DNA from: a virus
Virus record (IMG/VR): IMGVR_UViG_3300044837_000112
Coordinates: 1 to 64,000 of that record
Length of the DNA: 64,000 nt
Reading direction: 5' to 3' (one strand)
The position numbers were made by a program, and so were the translations under genes. Below are positions 16,209 through 24,497 of this stretch, piece by piece (position 1 is the stretch's first letter; every line of letters starts with the position of its first letter). The notes beneath the pieces are model-generated. The model worked only from the letters and a program-made list of their open reading frames with translations, ran no database searches and was not told the DNA's origin.

Positions 16209-16763
16209 ATGTCCGATGAGGACAACGAGCTGCCAGAGCCGCCACCGGGCTTCCGGTTCATCACGCCCGAGATACAGGCGGAGATGCAGCAGCGTGCGAT
16301 GGCACAGGCCACCGAAATGGGTTTATCGGTACACAGCCTGTTCGAGAGTCTGAAGCCGGAGCAGATGCATACGCTGATGCGTATGTTCAACATCTGCGTC
16401 GGCAACAAGAAGCTGATGCTGCCAACCTATTGGGCTGGACAACTGCACGCGGTACTCCGCTACAAGCACGGCATCTGTTCCTGCTGCGGCAACCCACTGC
16501 ACGACGAGCTGGATATCTCCAAGTTCGTCGGCAGCGAAGAGGCTGCGACCGAGGAAGTTGCAAAGGTGGAGGGTCCGGAGATCGAGGAGTCGTCGGTGGA
16601 GCAGATGCTGCGATACAACGTCTCCTCCATCCAGCCGGGTGATCCGTCCGTGGAGTGCAACAAGTGCAGCACGTACTTCCCTAGCCTGGAAGCTCGGATG
16701 GAATCGGGGCTCAAGTGCCCGGTCTGCCTCTTGGGGGAGCGCTTTGGGAAAGCTGACTCCTAG
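16209..16763 (+). CDS. Zinc-finger hypothetical protein
   Basis: 184 aa. A helical N-terminal half (IQAEMQQRAMAQATEMGL) carries a Cys cluster CSCCGNPLH, an acidic linker follows, and the C-terminus has a four-Cys knuckle (CNKCSTYF ... CPVCL). AAGGAGA lies before ATG 16209. Function unknown. Confidence 0.7.
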   Translation: MSDEDNELPEPPPGFRFITPEIQAEMQQRAMAQATEMGLSVHSLFESLKPEQMHTLMRMFNICVGNKKLMLPTYWAGQLHAVLRYKHGICSCCGNPLHDELDISKFVGSEEAATEEVAKVEGPEIEESSVEQMLRYNVSSIQPGDPSVECNKCSTYFPSLEARMESGLKCPVCLLGERFGKADS

Positions 16764-16932
16764 ACAGAAGGCGTTCGACATTACTGAACACCTGCCAGCC
16801 GACATGTCGAGTGGCGAGAAGATAAACCAGACACGCGACCCGTTCACGGGAGACGTATATGGCCCTGGCTTGAAGATAAGCGCAGACGGTGAAATCACCA
16901 GGATTGAACTAACTGAAGAGCTTCCCGACTGA
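16744..16932 (+). CDS. Small hypothetical protein, TTG start
   Basis: 62 aa from TTG 16744, with GGGGGAG four bases upstream, overlapping the end of the zinc-finger gene. The first possible ATG is 16804. The sequence is soluble and acidic (KINQTRDPFTGDVYGPGLKI, then ADGEITRIELTEELP). Start codon uncertain; function unknown. Confidence 0.5.
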   Translation: MGKLTPRQKAFDITEHLPADMSSGEKINQTRDPFTGDVYGPGLKISADGEITRIELTEELPD

Positions 16933-16989
16933 GCTTTCCCTAGCCCGCCGGTAGGGGAGAGTAATGCGAAGAACCTGGAAGATGAAAAT

Positions 16990-17274
16990 ATGGGTAATGA
17001 TCCTGCACCACATGCGGGACCACCCTGCTGCTATCAGGAGTACGTCGACATCCTGGCCTCCAAGAAAGACTGGAGCGCAGTCAGACGTAAAGGTTACACC
17101 GACGCCATCAATAATACTGTTGCCACTATTCCAGATGGCAGCAGCCAAGACGAAATAGCTGATTACTACCGGGGGTACAACGATGGAGCCAAATCGAACG
17201 AAGTCTGGATTGATTGTCCCCGCCGGTGTTCCATCCAGCGCATCCACGCCCGCCGTTGGCTTGCCAACCACTGA
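16990..17274 (+). CDS. Small hypothetical protein
   Basis: 94 aa. The frame is favoured over the alternative at 16964 because it reads as a normal protein (YQEYVDILASKKDWSAVRRK; DEIADYYRGYNDGAKSNEVW). GGAAG lies nine bases before ATG 16990. The last 90 bases overlap the next gene. Confidence 0.55.
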   Translation: MGNDPAPHAGPPCCYQEYVDILASKKDWSAVRRKGYTDAINNTVATIPDGSSQDEIADYYRGYNDGAKSNEVWIDCPRRCSIQRIHARRWLANH

Positions 17275-17527
17275 GCCGACGAAGGTACCAGTCATCGACG
17301 GCTTCCCGCTCGCGAGCCAGTTCATCCTGGCTCGCGAGGTGCACGTGATCGCCAGACTTCTCGAGGGTAACAAAACGGCGACTGTTATTTTCTCGCTAGT
17401 GGGTGCGACGGCGCAGGATATGGACGCAAACCTCTGTGCCACGTTTATCTCTGACTATCACGGATCGATGGCACTGGGGCGTGAACTCATCAAGCACGCG
17501 ACTGATATACCGCTCGTACAGCGATGA
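17183..17527 (+). CDS. Hypothetical protein
   Basis: 114 aa. A Pro/Thr-rich N-terminus leads to an alpha/beta part (FILAREVHVIARLLEGNK; TVIFSLVGATAQDMDANLC). Ends in an ATGA overlap with the next gene. No family recognised. Confidence 0.65.
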   Translation: MEPNRTKSGLIVPAGVPSSASTPAVGLPTTEPTKVPVIDGFPLASQFILAREVHVIARLLEGNKTATVIFSLVGATAQDMDANLCATFISDYHGSMALGRELIKHATDIPLVQR

Positions 17528-17805
17528 AGTACCTCCTGATTCCGCATAATGCCAGATATTCACGGGACGAGGATGGCAAGTTTCACACCTGGAAAGTTAT
17601 AATGGCGAACTGGGACGATTCGCCAGGATTTCGAGCTGACGGCAGGACGCGTACCTGGGCAACCGAGGAAGAGGCGCGCGCCGATATCGCAAAGCGGAAG
17701 CGTAACTGGCCAGCACTACTGCAGCACATCGTCACCGAAAACGTGGAGGAGTTCACTGATGACCCCAGCGCCTCGGAAATCGATGGCTCCGGAGTTGCTG
17801 GATGA
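17524..17805 (+). CDS. Small hypothetical protein
   Basis: 93 aa. Aromatic-rich N-terminal part (MKYLLIPHNARYSRDE; FHTWKVIMANWDD) and a helix with ATEEEARADIAKRKR that recalls small prophage accessory domains. Overlaps the helicase gene start by 47 bases. Function unknown. Confidence 0.6.
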   Translation: MKYLLIPHNARYSRDEDGKFHTWKVIMANWDDSPGFRADGRTRTWATEEEARADIAKRKRNWPALLQHIVTENVEEFTDDPSASEIDGSGVAG

Positions 17806-19234
17806 TGTCGACTTCTACGACCACCAGATTGACGGCGTACGAGAGATGTGTCGGATGCGAAGTATCATCCTCGCAGACGACATGGGGCTCGGAAAGTCTC
17901 TACAGGCGCTAGCGGCCTTCATTGCCGATATTAAGATGTCCGGGGCGCCGTCGACGGCGGTAGTCATCTGTCCGACGTCACTGCGGGACAACTGGGCTGA
18001 CGAGATCGACAAGTTTACAACCTTGCCGTACATGCTTCTCGGTCAGGACATCAACCCGAAAACCGGAAAGCTACGAACGCTGACTGGCGCTGGTCGATCG
18101 TTGCAGATAGCCGAGTTCGCGTCGTGGATCGGCACGAAGATCCTGATCATGAACTACGAGCAGGTAAAGCCACACCTGGTCGAGCTGAACTCGCTCGCCA
18201 TCCGAGTTGGCATCTTCGACGAGGCGCACTACATCAAGAACCACTCGTCACAGCGAACGAAGGCATGCCTTAGCCTGAAGGACGAGCGGTCCTTCCTGCT
18301 GACTGGCACACCACTGCTGAACCACGTCGGCGAGTTGTGGCCGCTGCTGAACAAGGTGGCACCATCTAGCTTCAAGTCGTACCACGCCTTTATGAACCGC
18401 TACTGCGTATTCGGCGGCTGGAATAACCGACAGGTAATGTCGGTGAAGAATCAAAAGGAACTACAGGCCATCCTCGACAAGGTGATGATTCGTCGACTCA
18501 AAAAGGATGTCCTAGATCTGCCCGAGGTACAGTACATCCAGGTGAAGGTGGACCTGCATCCTAAGCAGCGCTACCTGTATGACCAGATAGAAGAAGAACT
18601 TCGGCTCGAGTCTGTAGATCCGGGCGGCATCGATACTGAAGTCAGTAATGCACTCACGCAGTTCCTGCGGCTGAAGCAGATCTGCGGAACGCCGTTCACC
18701 CTCGGCTTCGGTGATGACAGTTACAAGCTAGATGCGGTCGTCGCCCGGCTACTGGAGAAGGTTGACGCTGGCGAGAAGGTAGTTCTGTTCTCCCAGTTCC
18801 GAGGCGTCCTCGAAGCACTGCGACTGCGCTGCATGGAAGTCAGCATCCTGTCGCTTTCGCTGAATGGAGATGTGCCGGTGGGCGAGCGGCAAGCACTAGT
18901 CAAACGCTGGGCCGCAATACCAGGCGGTGCGGTAATCCTGTGCCAGTCATCCGTGGCTGGCGTGGGTCTCAATATGACCGCAGCAAAGGTAGGCTTCTTC
19001 GTAGACAAGCTGTTCGTCCCGGGCCTGAATCAGCAGTGTGTTGACCGCATGCACCGGATCGGCGCCTCGACTACCCAACCCGTCCAGATCTTCGAGTTCA
19101 TTGCCAAGGGGACCGTCGAGTCTCGAGTCGAGGCGATCCTGCGATCGAAGAAGATAACGTTCGACAAGGTGATCGGCGGCACCGCGCTGATGCGAAAGTT
19201 GTTGGCCGCGCTGAGGGAGAAGGAGGAAGTGTGA
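17759..19234 (+). CDS. SNF2-family DNA helicase/translocase
   Basis: 491 aa. Motif I DDMGLGKS at 40-47, motif II DEAH at 154-157 within IFDEAHYIKN, motif III LLTGTPLLN, and motif VI QCVDRMHRIGAS identify the SNF2 branch of superfamily 2. Both RecA-like lobes are complete, but there is no extra chromatin or zinc domain. Such phage proteins translocate on duplex DNA and are thought to act in replication, recombination or displacement of bound proteins. The start overlaps the preceding gene; the stop overlaps the next (GTGA). Confidence 0.93.
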   Translation: MTPAPRKSMAPELLDDVDFYDHQIDGVREMCRMRSIILADDMGLGKSLQALAAFIADIKMSGAPSTAVVICPTSLRDNWADEIDKFTTLPYMLLGQDINPKTGKLRTLTGAGRSLQIAEFASWIGTKILIMNYEQVKPHLVELNSLAIRVGIFDEAHYIKNHSSQRTKACLSLKDERSFLLTGTPLLNHVGELWPLLNKVAPSSFKSYHAFMNRYCVFGGWNNRQVMSVKNQKELQAILDKVMIRRLKKDVLDLPEVQYIQVKVDLHPKQRYLYDQIEEELRLESVDPGGIDTEVSNALTQFLRLKQICGTPFTLGFGDDSYKLDAVVARLLEKVDAGEKVVLFSQFRGVLEALRLRCMEVSILSLSLNGDVPVGERQALVKRWAAIPGGAVILCQSSVAGVGLNMTAAKVGFFVDKLFVPGLNQQCVDRMHRIGASTTQPVQIFEFIAKGTVESRVEAILRSKKITFDKVIGGTALMRKLLAALREKEEV

Positions 19235-19413
19235 TCTGGCAGATCGGCGCATTAGCAGTAATGATAATCACCCTGTGCTACGCACTCGACTGGCCATCCG
19301 TGACCACCGGCAAGAAAATCAACGCCCTCGAGGAAGACATAAAGGAGCTTCAGGACGCCATCGCGCGAATCGAGGCGTACATTCAACTTCCGACGACATG
19401 GAGAGCCAAGTGA
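19231..19413 (+). CDS. Small membrane protein with coiled coil
   Basis: 60 aa, GTG start overlapping the helicase stop, GGAGG upstream. Residues 1-20 (IWQIGALAVMIITLCYALDW) are a membrane anchor, followed by a short helix with heptads (INALEEDIKELQDAIARIEA). Function unknown. Confidence 0.65.
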   Translation: MIWQIGALAVMIITLCYALDWPSVTTGKKINALEEDIKELQDAIARIEAYIQLPTTWRAK

Positions 19414-19598
19414 TCTGCAAGCCGTGCCGCGAGGCTGGAGATACAAGGGTAATCATCGAGGCAGGCGAACCTATGGGCATCTCGCCTATGGGCTACGCGA
19501 ACCTGGTCAACATGCACAAGAACTGCAATATTCCAGGCAGAGGTTGCGCCTGTCAACATAAAGTTCCGAAGGTAGGTATACAATGGGGGAAGAGCTAG
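19410..19598 (+). CDS. Small Cys-rich protein
   Basis: 62 aa. GTG 19410 is chosen because it overlaps the preceding stop (GTGA) and has GGAG six bases upstream; ATG 19398 is an alternative. CKPC near the start and CNIPGRGCAC with a preceding MHKN give a likely zinc site. Function unknown. Confidence 0.6.
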   Translation: MICKPCREAGDTRVIIEAGEPMGISPMGYANLVNMHKNCNIPGRGCACQHKVPKVGIQWGKS

Positions 19599-19816
19599 CA
19601 GGTGATGACAAGCCGATCGAGCGACAGTACGTCGTCGCCGAGATCGCGCTGATCCTCAGCCTCAACGAGGAGACGGTTCGCGTAAAACTGCGGGCCGGTA
19701 ATCTTCGCGGCAAGAACGTGGACGGCATCTGGCGCGTGCCGAAGTCAGAGATCGCTCGCTACCTCGAAGAAGGTAGCTACAAACCGGAGGCCAGCAATGG
19801 AACCAGTAGTAAGTAG
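19583..19816 (+). CDS. Excisionase-like helix-turn-helix protein
   Basis: 77 aa. YVVAEIALILSLNEETVRVK, then LRAGNLRGKNVDGIWRVPKS and EIARYL matches the small HTH of excisionase and BldC-type proteins (helix, sharp turn, recognition helix, Gly wing, W-R-V-P/S). It is a second candidate, besides 8512-8700, for a recombination directionality factor or a regulator. Overlaps both neighbours. Confidence 0.8.
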   Translation: MGEELAGDDKPIERQYVVAEIALILSLNEETVRVKLRAGNLRGKNVDGIWRVPKSEIARYLEEGSYKPEASNGTSSK

Positions 19817-20492
19817 TATCACGCGTCGCCTGCTGCCCGGCGAGACGCCGCTATTCTGGATCGACATCGAGACGACCGGCCTCGATCCGGACGATGACAT
19901 CATCCTGGAAGTCGGCATCCGGATCACCAACCAGAACCTGTTGGAGCTGGCGCGGTACACGACGCTCGTCATGTGCGTGCTGCCGAATACCCTGTCTGCG
20001 ATTGGCCGAGCGAGCCAGTTCGTCAAGGACATGCACTACAAGTCAGGCCTGACGGAGGATATCAAGCAGCTCGGCCTCTCGGAAGCCTCGCATAACTTCT
20101 GGCCGGAGCACTGCGAGCAGGCGATCCTCGGCTTCATCAACGAATTCCTCGGCCGCGTCGACTGGGCGTGGCCGAGGAAGCCGCCGATGTGTGGAAGCTC
20201 GGTCCAGTTCGATCGATCGTTCCTGGCCAAGCACATGCCGATCCTGCACGACTTCTTCGACTACCGGCAGCGCGACGTCTCCTCGGTCAAGGAGTGGTGC
20301 GTCGTTCTCAACCCGAAGATCGCCGCACACCTGAAGGAAGAGGAGGCCGCCTGGGTGAAGGTGCACCGTCCGCAGGCGGACCTCGACGCCAGCATCCGTG
20401 AGATGAAGTTCTACATCGAGGAGTTCCTGCTGGTCGATTCGGTGATCGATATCTACGAGGACCACGACCCGGCGCAACAGCCCCTGTTCTAG
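19797..20492 (+). CDS. DEDDh 3'-5' exonuclease (DnaQ/oligoribonuclease-like) with clamp-binding tail
   Basis: 231 aa. The ExoI motif is WIDIETTGLDP, the ExoII-like segment is GSSVQFDRSFLAKHMP and the ExoIII H-x(4)-D is HRPQADLDASI, giving the DEDDh set. Length and layout match oligoribonucleases and DnaQ-like proofreading subunits. The C-terminus is QQPLF, which fits the bacterial clamp-binding consensus QxxLF, and the next gene is a sliding clamp. Proofreading or primer-end processing on the clamp is inferred. Confidence 0.88.
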   Translation: MEPVVSSITRRLLPGETPLFWIDIETTGLDPDDDIILEVGIRITNQNLLELARYTTLVMCVLPNTLSAIGRASQFVKDMHYKSGLTEDIKQLGLSEASHNFWPEHCEQAILGFINEFLGRVDWAWPRKPPMCGSSVQFDRSFLAKHMPILHDFFDYRQRDVSSVKEWCVVLNPKIAAHLKEEEAAWVKVHRPQADLDASIREMKFYIEEFLLVDSVIDIYEDHDPAQQPLF

Positions 20493-20506
20493 GTAGGAGA
20501 GCCCCT

Positions 20507-21640
20507 GTGCCAACCCGAGTTGTTTTTGAAACAGGTACCATCGGAGATGTCATCCGAAAAGCCACCCAAGTGGCACCAGCGAAGGTTGGCGCAGCGTTCG
20601 ACTCGGCGGCGGGTCTCGTGTTTGACATCGATCCCGCCGCCGAGGCGAAGTGCGTAGTCCGCGCCACCGACACCTCCCTCTTCTACCTGGAGGTCGTCGA
20701 TGTACTGGAGTGCACCGGCGATGCAGTCCGCTGGCGTCTGCCCTCGCAGTTGCTAGCAGCAGTGGTCGGCGGCATGTCGACAAAGACATCGAAGAACATC
20801 ACCTTCCAGCAGGACGGCAAGAAGGTAGAGATCCTCTCCGGCCGCATGAAGGGCGACCTGATCCCGATCACTGGGATGTCGTATCCTGACTGGAACGTCA
20901 GCGCCGATATCGACCTGGTTACCGCGCCCGACTTCGGTGCCCGCCTGCAGCGAGTCGAGTGGGCTTCGGCTAGCAGTGGCGACAAGAACGAACTGGCACC
21001 GATGGCGGGCGTGCTGGTGAACGGCACCCACCTAGTTGCCACCGACCGCTACAGGGTCGCTCGTGTCCCGTGTGAGATACCACTCGGGGAACCAGTTCTT
21101 ATCCCGGCCAAGACACTCGCATCCCTCACGTCCAGAATGGGTAATGTAAAGGTCGGCTTCGATGGACATCTGTTCGTCGTGATGCCGGACTCATACACCC
21201 AGATAAAGACAGTTGTCATCACGACCGCCTTCCCGAACCTCGCTCCAGTATTCGCCAAGGAATTCACGACCGAGGTCGTCTTTCCAAAGTCGGAACTGAT
21301 CGAGCGGGTTCAGCGGACTGGCGCATTCACCGGCTCCGAGCGGAACCCTATTGTCCAACTGTACCTCGGCCGCGAAGAGATCGCCGTCTACGTGACGAAC
21401 CATGAGATCGGCTCGCTCGGCGATGTCCTCGAAGTGCCCGGCCAAATTGAACACGAGCGGTGCATCATCCGCTTCACGCCCAAGTTTTTGCTGGATGCGC
21501 TGACAAACGCACCGTCCGAGATGGTTACGATAAGGTATGATAACGACCGCGTCCGAGCCACCTCGCCAGTGAAGTTCGAGGCGCCAGGTGGTTACGAGGT
21601 ATGGGTTTCCCCTCGTGCTGAAACTACACCTGCTGCTTAG
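20507..21640 (+). CDS. dnaN: Sliding clamp, DnaN-like (DNA polymerase III beta)
   Basis: 377 aa, the usual beta-clamp length. Recognisable segments are the domain 1-2 linker with VWASASSGDKNELAPMAGVL, the NGTHLVATDRYRVAR motif (typical GLRLVATDGHRLA) and a C-terminal domain that ends shortly after KFEAPGGYEVWVSP rather than in the PMRL motif of cellular clamps. It would form a ring tethering polymerase and exonuclease to DNA. GTG start at 20507 with TAGGAGAG upstream; ATG is absent. It follows the exonuclease by 14 bases. Confidence 0.9.
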   Translation: MPTRVVFETGTIGDVIRKATQVAPAKVGAAFDSAAGLVFDIDPAAEAKCVVRATDTSLFYLEVVDVLECTGDAVRWRLPSQLLAAVVGGMSTKTSKNITFQQDGKKVEILSGRMKGDLIPITGMSYPDWNVSADIDLVTAPDFGARLQRVEWASASSGDKNELAPMAGVLVNGTHLVATDRYRVARVPCEIPLGEPVLIPAKTLASLTSRMGNVKVGFDGHLFVVMPDSYTQIKTVVITTAFPNLAPVFAKEFTTEVVFPKSELIERVQRTGAFTGSERNPIVQLYLGREEIAVYVTNHEIGSLGDVLEVPGQIEHERCIIRFTPKFLLDALTNAPSEMVTIRYDNDRVRATSPVKFEAPGGYEVWVSPRAETTPAA

Positions 21641-21641
21641 G

Positions 21642-21671
21642 TTGTGCTTTCCGTCCGTTTCACCCTAAGCT
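21642..21671 (+). promoter_or_regulatory. Possible promoter after clamp gene
   Basis: TTGTGC (21642-21647) and TAAGCT (21666-21671), spacing 18, lie in the 52-base gap after the clamp stop, and the downstream gene has its own ribosome site (AAAGGGGGCGAG). Both hexamers are weak matches, so this is tentative. Confidence 0.35.
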
Positions 21672-21692
21672 GGCGATCACAAAGGGGGCGAG

Positions 21693-22046
21693 ATGGCTAC
21701 GAAATACGATTTCATCCTGAGCAACTCAATCGATGAGGGTTCGGTTTTCAAGTACAGTCTGCCGTTGCCGGTAGCCTATACGAGTGTTAACCTGGCACTC
21801 TACACTGTTGAGATGAAGGTAAAGAATAAGCGTGAGCCGGATGGCGTAATACTGATCGATCTGAGTCCTTATGTCTCGATCGATCCTACTGCGAAAACAG
21901 TGAACATCGTCGTACCATCTAATGTCTTATCGCTTTTGTCTTGGACAAAGGGTGAGTACGACATAACGATCCGGCTGACTGCCGATGCAACCACGCGTAC
22001 GCGTTTGCAGCAAGGCAGTATCACAATAAGCCGTGCTGTCTTCTAA
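21693..22046 (+). CDS. Virion-like beta-sandwich protein (baseplate/fibre N-terminal type)
   Basis: 117 aa. The pattern YDFILSNSIDEGSVFKYSLP, VNLALYTVEMKVKNK, DLSPYVSI, SWTKGEYDITIRLTA, LQQGSITISRAVF matches the short beta-sandwich domain that many phages carry in head fibres or baseplate upper proteins. It is unexpected among replication genes, away from the late operon. AAAGGGGG precedes the ATG. Confidence 0.6.
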   Translation: MATKYDFILSNSIDEGSVFKYSLPLPVAYTSVNLALYTVEMKVKNKREPDGVILIDLSPYVSIDPTAKTVNIVVPSNVLSLLSWTKGEYDITIRLTADATTRTRLQQGSITISRAVF

Positions 22047-22055
22047 GGGAGGGTG

Positions 22056-22556
22056 ATGGAGTTCAAGGAACTGGACCCGGCCGAGCTTGCCCGCGCCGGG
22101 TTCAACGTCTTTCGACGTAGCACGCAAGGATACTGGCGGGGAGTAGAACTTCCGCCCTGGGAAGACCTCGGCGACGTGACGCGAAATCCCTGGATCGCCT
22201 TCGTCGAGAAGCTGCAGATGCGGATAGCGGATAGTGAAAGCTTCCGTTGGACACTGCTGCGCGCAAAGAGTGAGTTGCGACGCCGCAATGCGCTCGAAGT
22301 TCTCGATCAGATAGACCTGCTGCACGTTCAGGGTACACTCGGAATGGGAGTTGTAAGTGGCTACTGCATCGGATGCGACCTCGTCTGGCCGTGTGAAACT
22401 AAAAGGCTCATCCGAGCGTTTAAAAACCAAGCTACCGTGGCTGCCACAGCCGTGGACGGCGAAGCAGGGGCCAGTGTTCTACCTGGCGGGACGGATGACC
22501 GGCCTGCCGGAGTACAACTACCCTACGTTCAGGAAGGCAAGCGCCCGCCTGCGTGA
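22056..22556 (+). CDS. Hypothetical protein with C-x2-C...WPC motif
   Basis: 166 aa from ATG 22056 (GGGAGG upstream). Helical body (WIAFVEKLQMRI; FRWTLLRAKSELRRRNALEV) followed by GYCIGCDLVWPCETKRL, a metal-knuckle arrangement that looks conserved. That part and the tail lie in the 200-base overlap with the next gene. The last 35 residues may be incidental. Confidence 0.6.
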   Translation: MEFKELDPAELARAGFNVFRRSTQGYWRGVELPPWEDLGDVTRNPWIAFVEKLQMRIADSESFRWTLLRAKSELRRRNALEVLDQIDLLHVQGTLGMGVVSGYCIGCDLVWPCETKRLIRAFKNQATVAATAVDGEAGASVLPGGTDDRPAGVQLPYVQEGKRPPA

Positions 22557-22821
22557 ACGCGGTCTGACGGTAGTATCGCCCCATGAGATCGAACTCATCG
22601 GCATCCCACTGGAAAAGCAACACGAGCTAGACCCCGAGCAACTATGGCGGACGATGATGACGGCCGCCATGATTTGCTTGACGCGGTGTAACCAGATTAT
22701 TCTTATGACCGGCTGGAGCGAATCGCGCGGTGCGAGACGCGAACTAGAGTCCGCGTTGACATGCGGGCATGGGTTGTGGTACTATGATCCCGATACCGAC
22801 AATCTGATTGAGGTAAAATAG
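22357..22821 (+). CDS. DUF4406 / nucleoside 2-deoxyribosyltransferase-like protein
   Basis: 154 aa, GTG start with GGGAG six bases upstream. From residue 38, GPVFYLAGRMTGLPEYNYPT, FRKASARLRERGLTVVSPHE and GWSESRGARRELESALTCGH match the Rossmann-like DUF4406 family, related to nucleoside deoxyribosyltransferases (SAGR.ELE active-site region). It probably acts on nucleotides. The first 35 residues are read across the preceding gene in another frame and look unstructured, so a later start is possible. Confidence 0.8.
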   Translation: MATASDATSSGRVKLKGSSERLKTKLPWLPQPWTAKQGPVFYLAGRMTGLPEYNYPTFRKASARLRERGLTVVSPHEIELIGIPLEKQHELDPEQLWRTMMTAAMICLTRCNQIILMTGWSESRGARRELESALTCGHGLWYYDPDTDNLIEVK

Positions 22822-23018
22822 TGCCCAGCGAAGATGACCCGAAGGTCAAGAAGTACGCGGAACTGCCCTGGTCTCCGTTCCACCCGGACATTAAGCCGTC
22901 GGTGACTGGCCAGAAATTTGGCCTCGGTATCGGCATCATTCTCGGTGGAACGGTCAGTATCGTACTACTGCTGCTGGTGCTTAAGCTGATCATCATCGTC
23001 GCCACCTGGGTCTTCTGA
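22821..23018 (+). CDS. Small C-tail-anchored membrane protein
   Basis: 65 aa, GTG start. Soluble charged N-terminus (PSEDDPKVKKYAEL) then a strongly hydrophobic C-terminal segment (IILGGTVSIVLLLLVLKLII) ending at VATWVF. Its position between metabolic genes gives no hint of role. Confidence 0.65.
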   Translation: MPSEDDPKVKKYAELPWSPFHPDIKPSVTGQKFGLGIGIILGGTVSIVLLLLVLKLIIIVATWVF

Positions 23019-23019
23019 A

Positions 23020-23571
23020 ATGCTGATAAAAGACGAAAACTTTATCAAGTGGTACGCGTTAAACCTCAACCCCGAGCCGTGGCGCATTGGCCCGATTGGC
23101 TGGAAGGTCGTCAACGGGCGAAAGATTCCCTTCGTTGCGCCCGATCCTGACCTCAAGAACTACCAAGAAGCAGTCCGCGAACAGTTGGGCTTCCAGCTGG
23201 AACATGGCGGAATTCTGCCGTACGGTGGCTTGGTAAGTCTGCACTTCTTCTTCTGGAGACAGCTCGACTCCTACGAGACCGACGAGAAGAAATCGCAACG
23301 GCATATCGCCGACGCAACGAACATGCAGAAGGCACTCGAGGATGCCCTGCAGGGCACGCTGATCACGAACGACCGGAACGTCCGGCGCATCAGATCTGAC
23401 CTCATCGAACAGACACCGACGACGGTTCCGGCTATCATCATCAAGTTCTCAAGCTATCAGGAACCGTCAATGGGCGAGCTGTGGCGGGAGGCTGACTTCC
23501 CTGCATATGTAACCAAGGTGCTTGCGGAGTTCGCCGAGACGCCGGGCCTGGCATTCGACAACTCACTGTAG
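23020..23571 (+). CDS. RusA-like Holliday junction resolvase
   Basis: 183 aa. HIADATNMQKALEDALQG followed by LITNDRNVRRIRSDLIEQTP and a terminal beta strand (VPAIIIKFSSY) matches RusA: Asp residues coordinating metal in D-x(2)-N-x(2)-K-x(2)-x-D and the N-D-x-x-V segment. RusA dimers cut four-way junctions made in recombination or replication. Starts one base after the preceding stop. Confidence 0.8.
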   Translation: MLIKDENFIKWYALNLNPEPWRIGPIGWKVVNGRKIPFVAPDPDLKNYQEAVREQLGFQLEHGGILPYGGLVSLHFFFWRQLDSYETDEKKSQRHIADATNMQKALEDALQGTLITNDRNVRRIRSDLIEQTPTTVPAIIIKFSSYQEPSMGELWREADFPAYVTKVLAEFAETPGLAFDNSL

Positions 23572-23581
23572 GGGAGTAGCA

Positions 23582-24046
23582 ATGCACATTCTGATAATGG
23601 ACAGCGACGAGCACATCCTCGGCAGCAAGAAGTGCTGTGGTGGTGTCTCTGGCAACTGTTCCGAGGAGGGTTGCATCGCCTGGGTGCACTACCAAGCGAT
23701 GTACGGCGGCTACGACGAGGCCTGCGAAGTACACGACATCGCTCGATTCGAAGCTCGACCGGCAAAGCTGCCAGAAGCTGTTAGCGAAACCTTCAGCTTC
23801 GAAGAGTTCCGCGACAAGGGAGTGCTATTCCTGCTCAACACGGCTGTCTTCCATCCTCGCGGTATGGCCGTCGAGTGGGTCTACGACAAGGATGACCGGA
23901 CCGTCCTCGTCGGCTGGCGCGTACGCGGCGACGGCACTGAGGTCTGGAGCTTCATGAAGTCCGATGAACTCGACGACGTCTTCGCGCGGTCGCAGGCGTT
24001 CCTGGAATCACTGATCCGCAAGGTGGAGGTCACCAATGGGAACTGA
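23582..24046 (+). CDS. Hypothetical protein
   Basis: 154 aa. ATG 23582 follows GGGGAG. The N-terminus has CCGGVSGNCSEEGC, possibly metal binding; the body is alpha/beta with Trp-rich strands (VEWVYDKDDRTVLVGWRVRG). Not recognised. Overlaps the next gene by 11 bases. Confidence 0.7.
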   Translation: MHILIMDSDEHILGSKKCCGGVSGNCSEEGCIAWVHYQAMYGGYDEACEVHDIARFEARPAKLPEAVSETFSFEEFRDKGVLFLLNTAVFHPRGMAVEWVYDKDDRTVLVGWRVRGDGTEVWSFMKSDELDDVFARSQAFLESLIRKVEVTNGN

Positions 24047-24497
24047 ACCCGACTTCGAACACGGCGAGCCCGCACCAAAGCCAGGAACTGGTCCATCGAT
24101 GCATGACCTGATCCTGGAAAATATCAAGATGCAACGCTTCATGTCCGAGCAGCATCTTGCAAACGGAGTCGCGCCGATCAACTCGCTGGCGACGCTCGAT
24201 GCTGCAGCGGAGCGTATCAAGCGTCGCAAGGAATACGGCGCGGAGAAGTACAAAACAATCCTCCAGGCAAACAACGGTCGCGACTCCCTCAACGATCTCC
24301 TCGACGAGATGGAAGACGTGCTCGCCTACAGCCGACAGCACGCCGAGGAGTTCGCCCAGTCGGAGATCGTGGATCTGGATGTCTTCAACATGATGCTGGC
24401 GCAGAAGCGTAACGTCTTCCTCCGGCTCCTTGACATCTACCTCGACCTGATAGAGATGAAGATCCTGCAGGAGCCGGCGGTCGATAGTGCCATATGA
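24036..24497 (+). CDS. Hypothetical helical protein, MazG-like in part
   Basis: 153 aa, all helical. The segment YGAEKYKTILQANNGRDSLN, then DLLDEMEDVLAYSRQ resembles all-alpha NTP pyrophosphohydrolases (E-x-x-D helix in MazG/dUTPase-type folds), but I do not see the full E-x-x-E...E-x-x-D set, so the assignment is weak. Overlaps the methyltransferase gene. Confidence 0.6.
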   Translation: MGTEPDFEHGEPAPKPGTGPSMHDLILENIKMQRFMSEQHLANGVAPINSLATLDAAAERIKRRKEYGAEKYKTILQANNGRDSLNDLLDEMEDVLAYSRQHAEEFAQSEIVDLDVFNMMLAQKRNVFLRLLDIYLDLIEMKILQEPAVDSAI

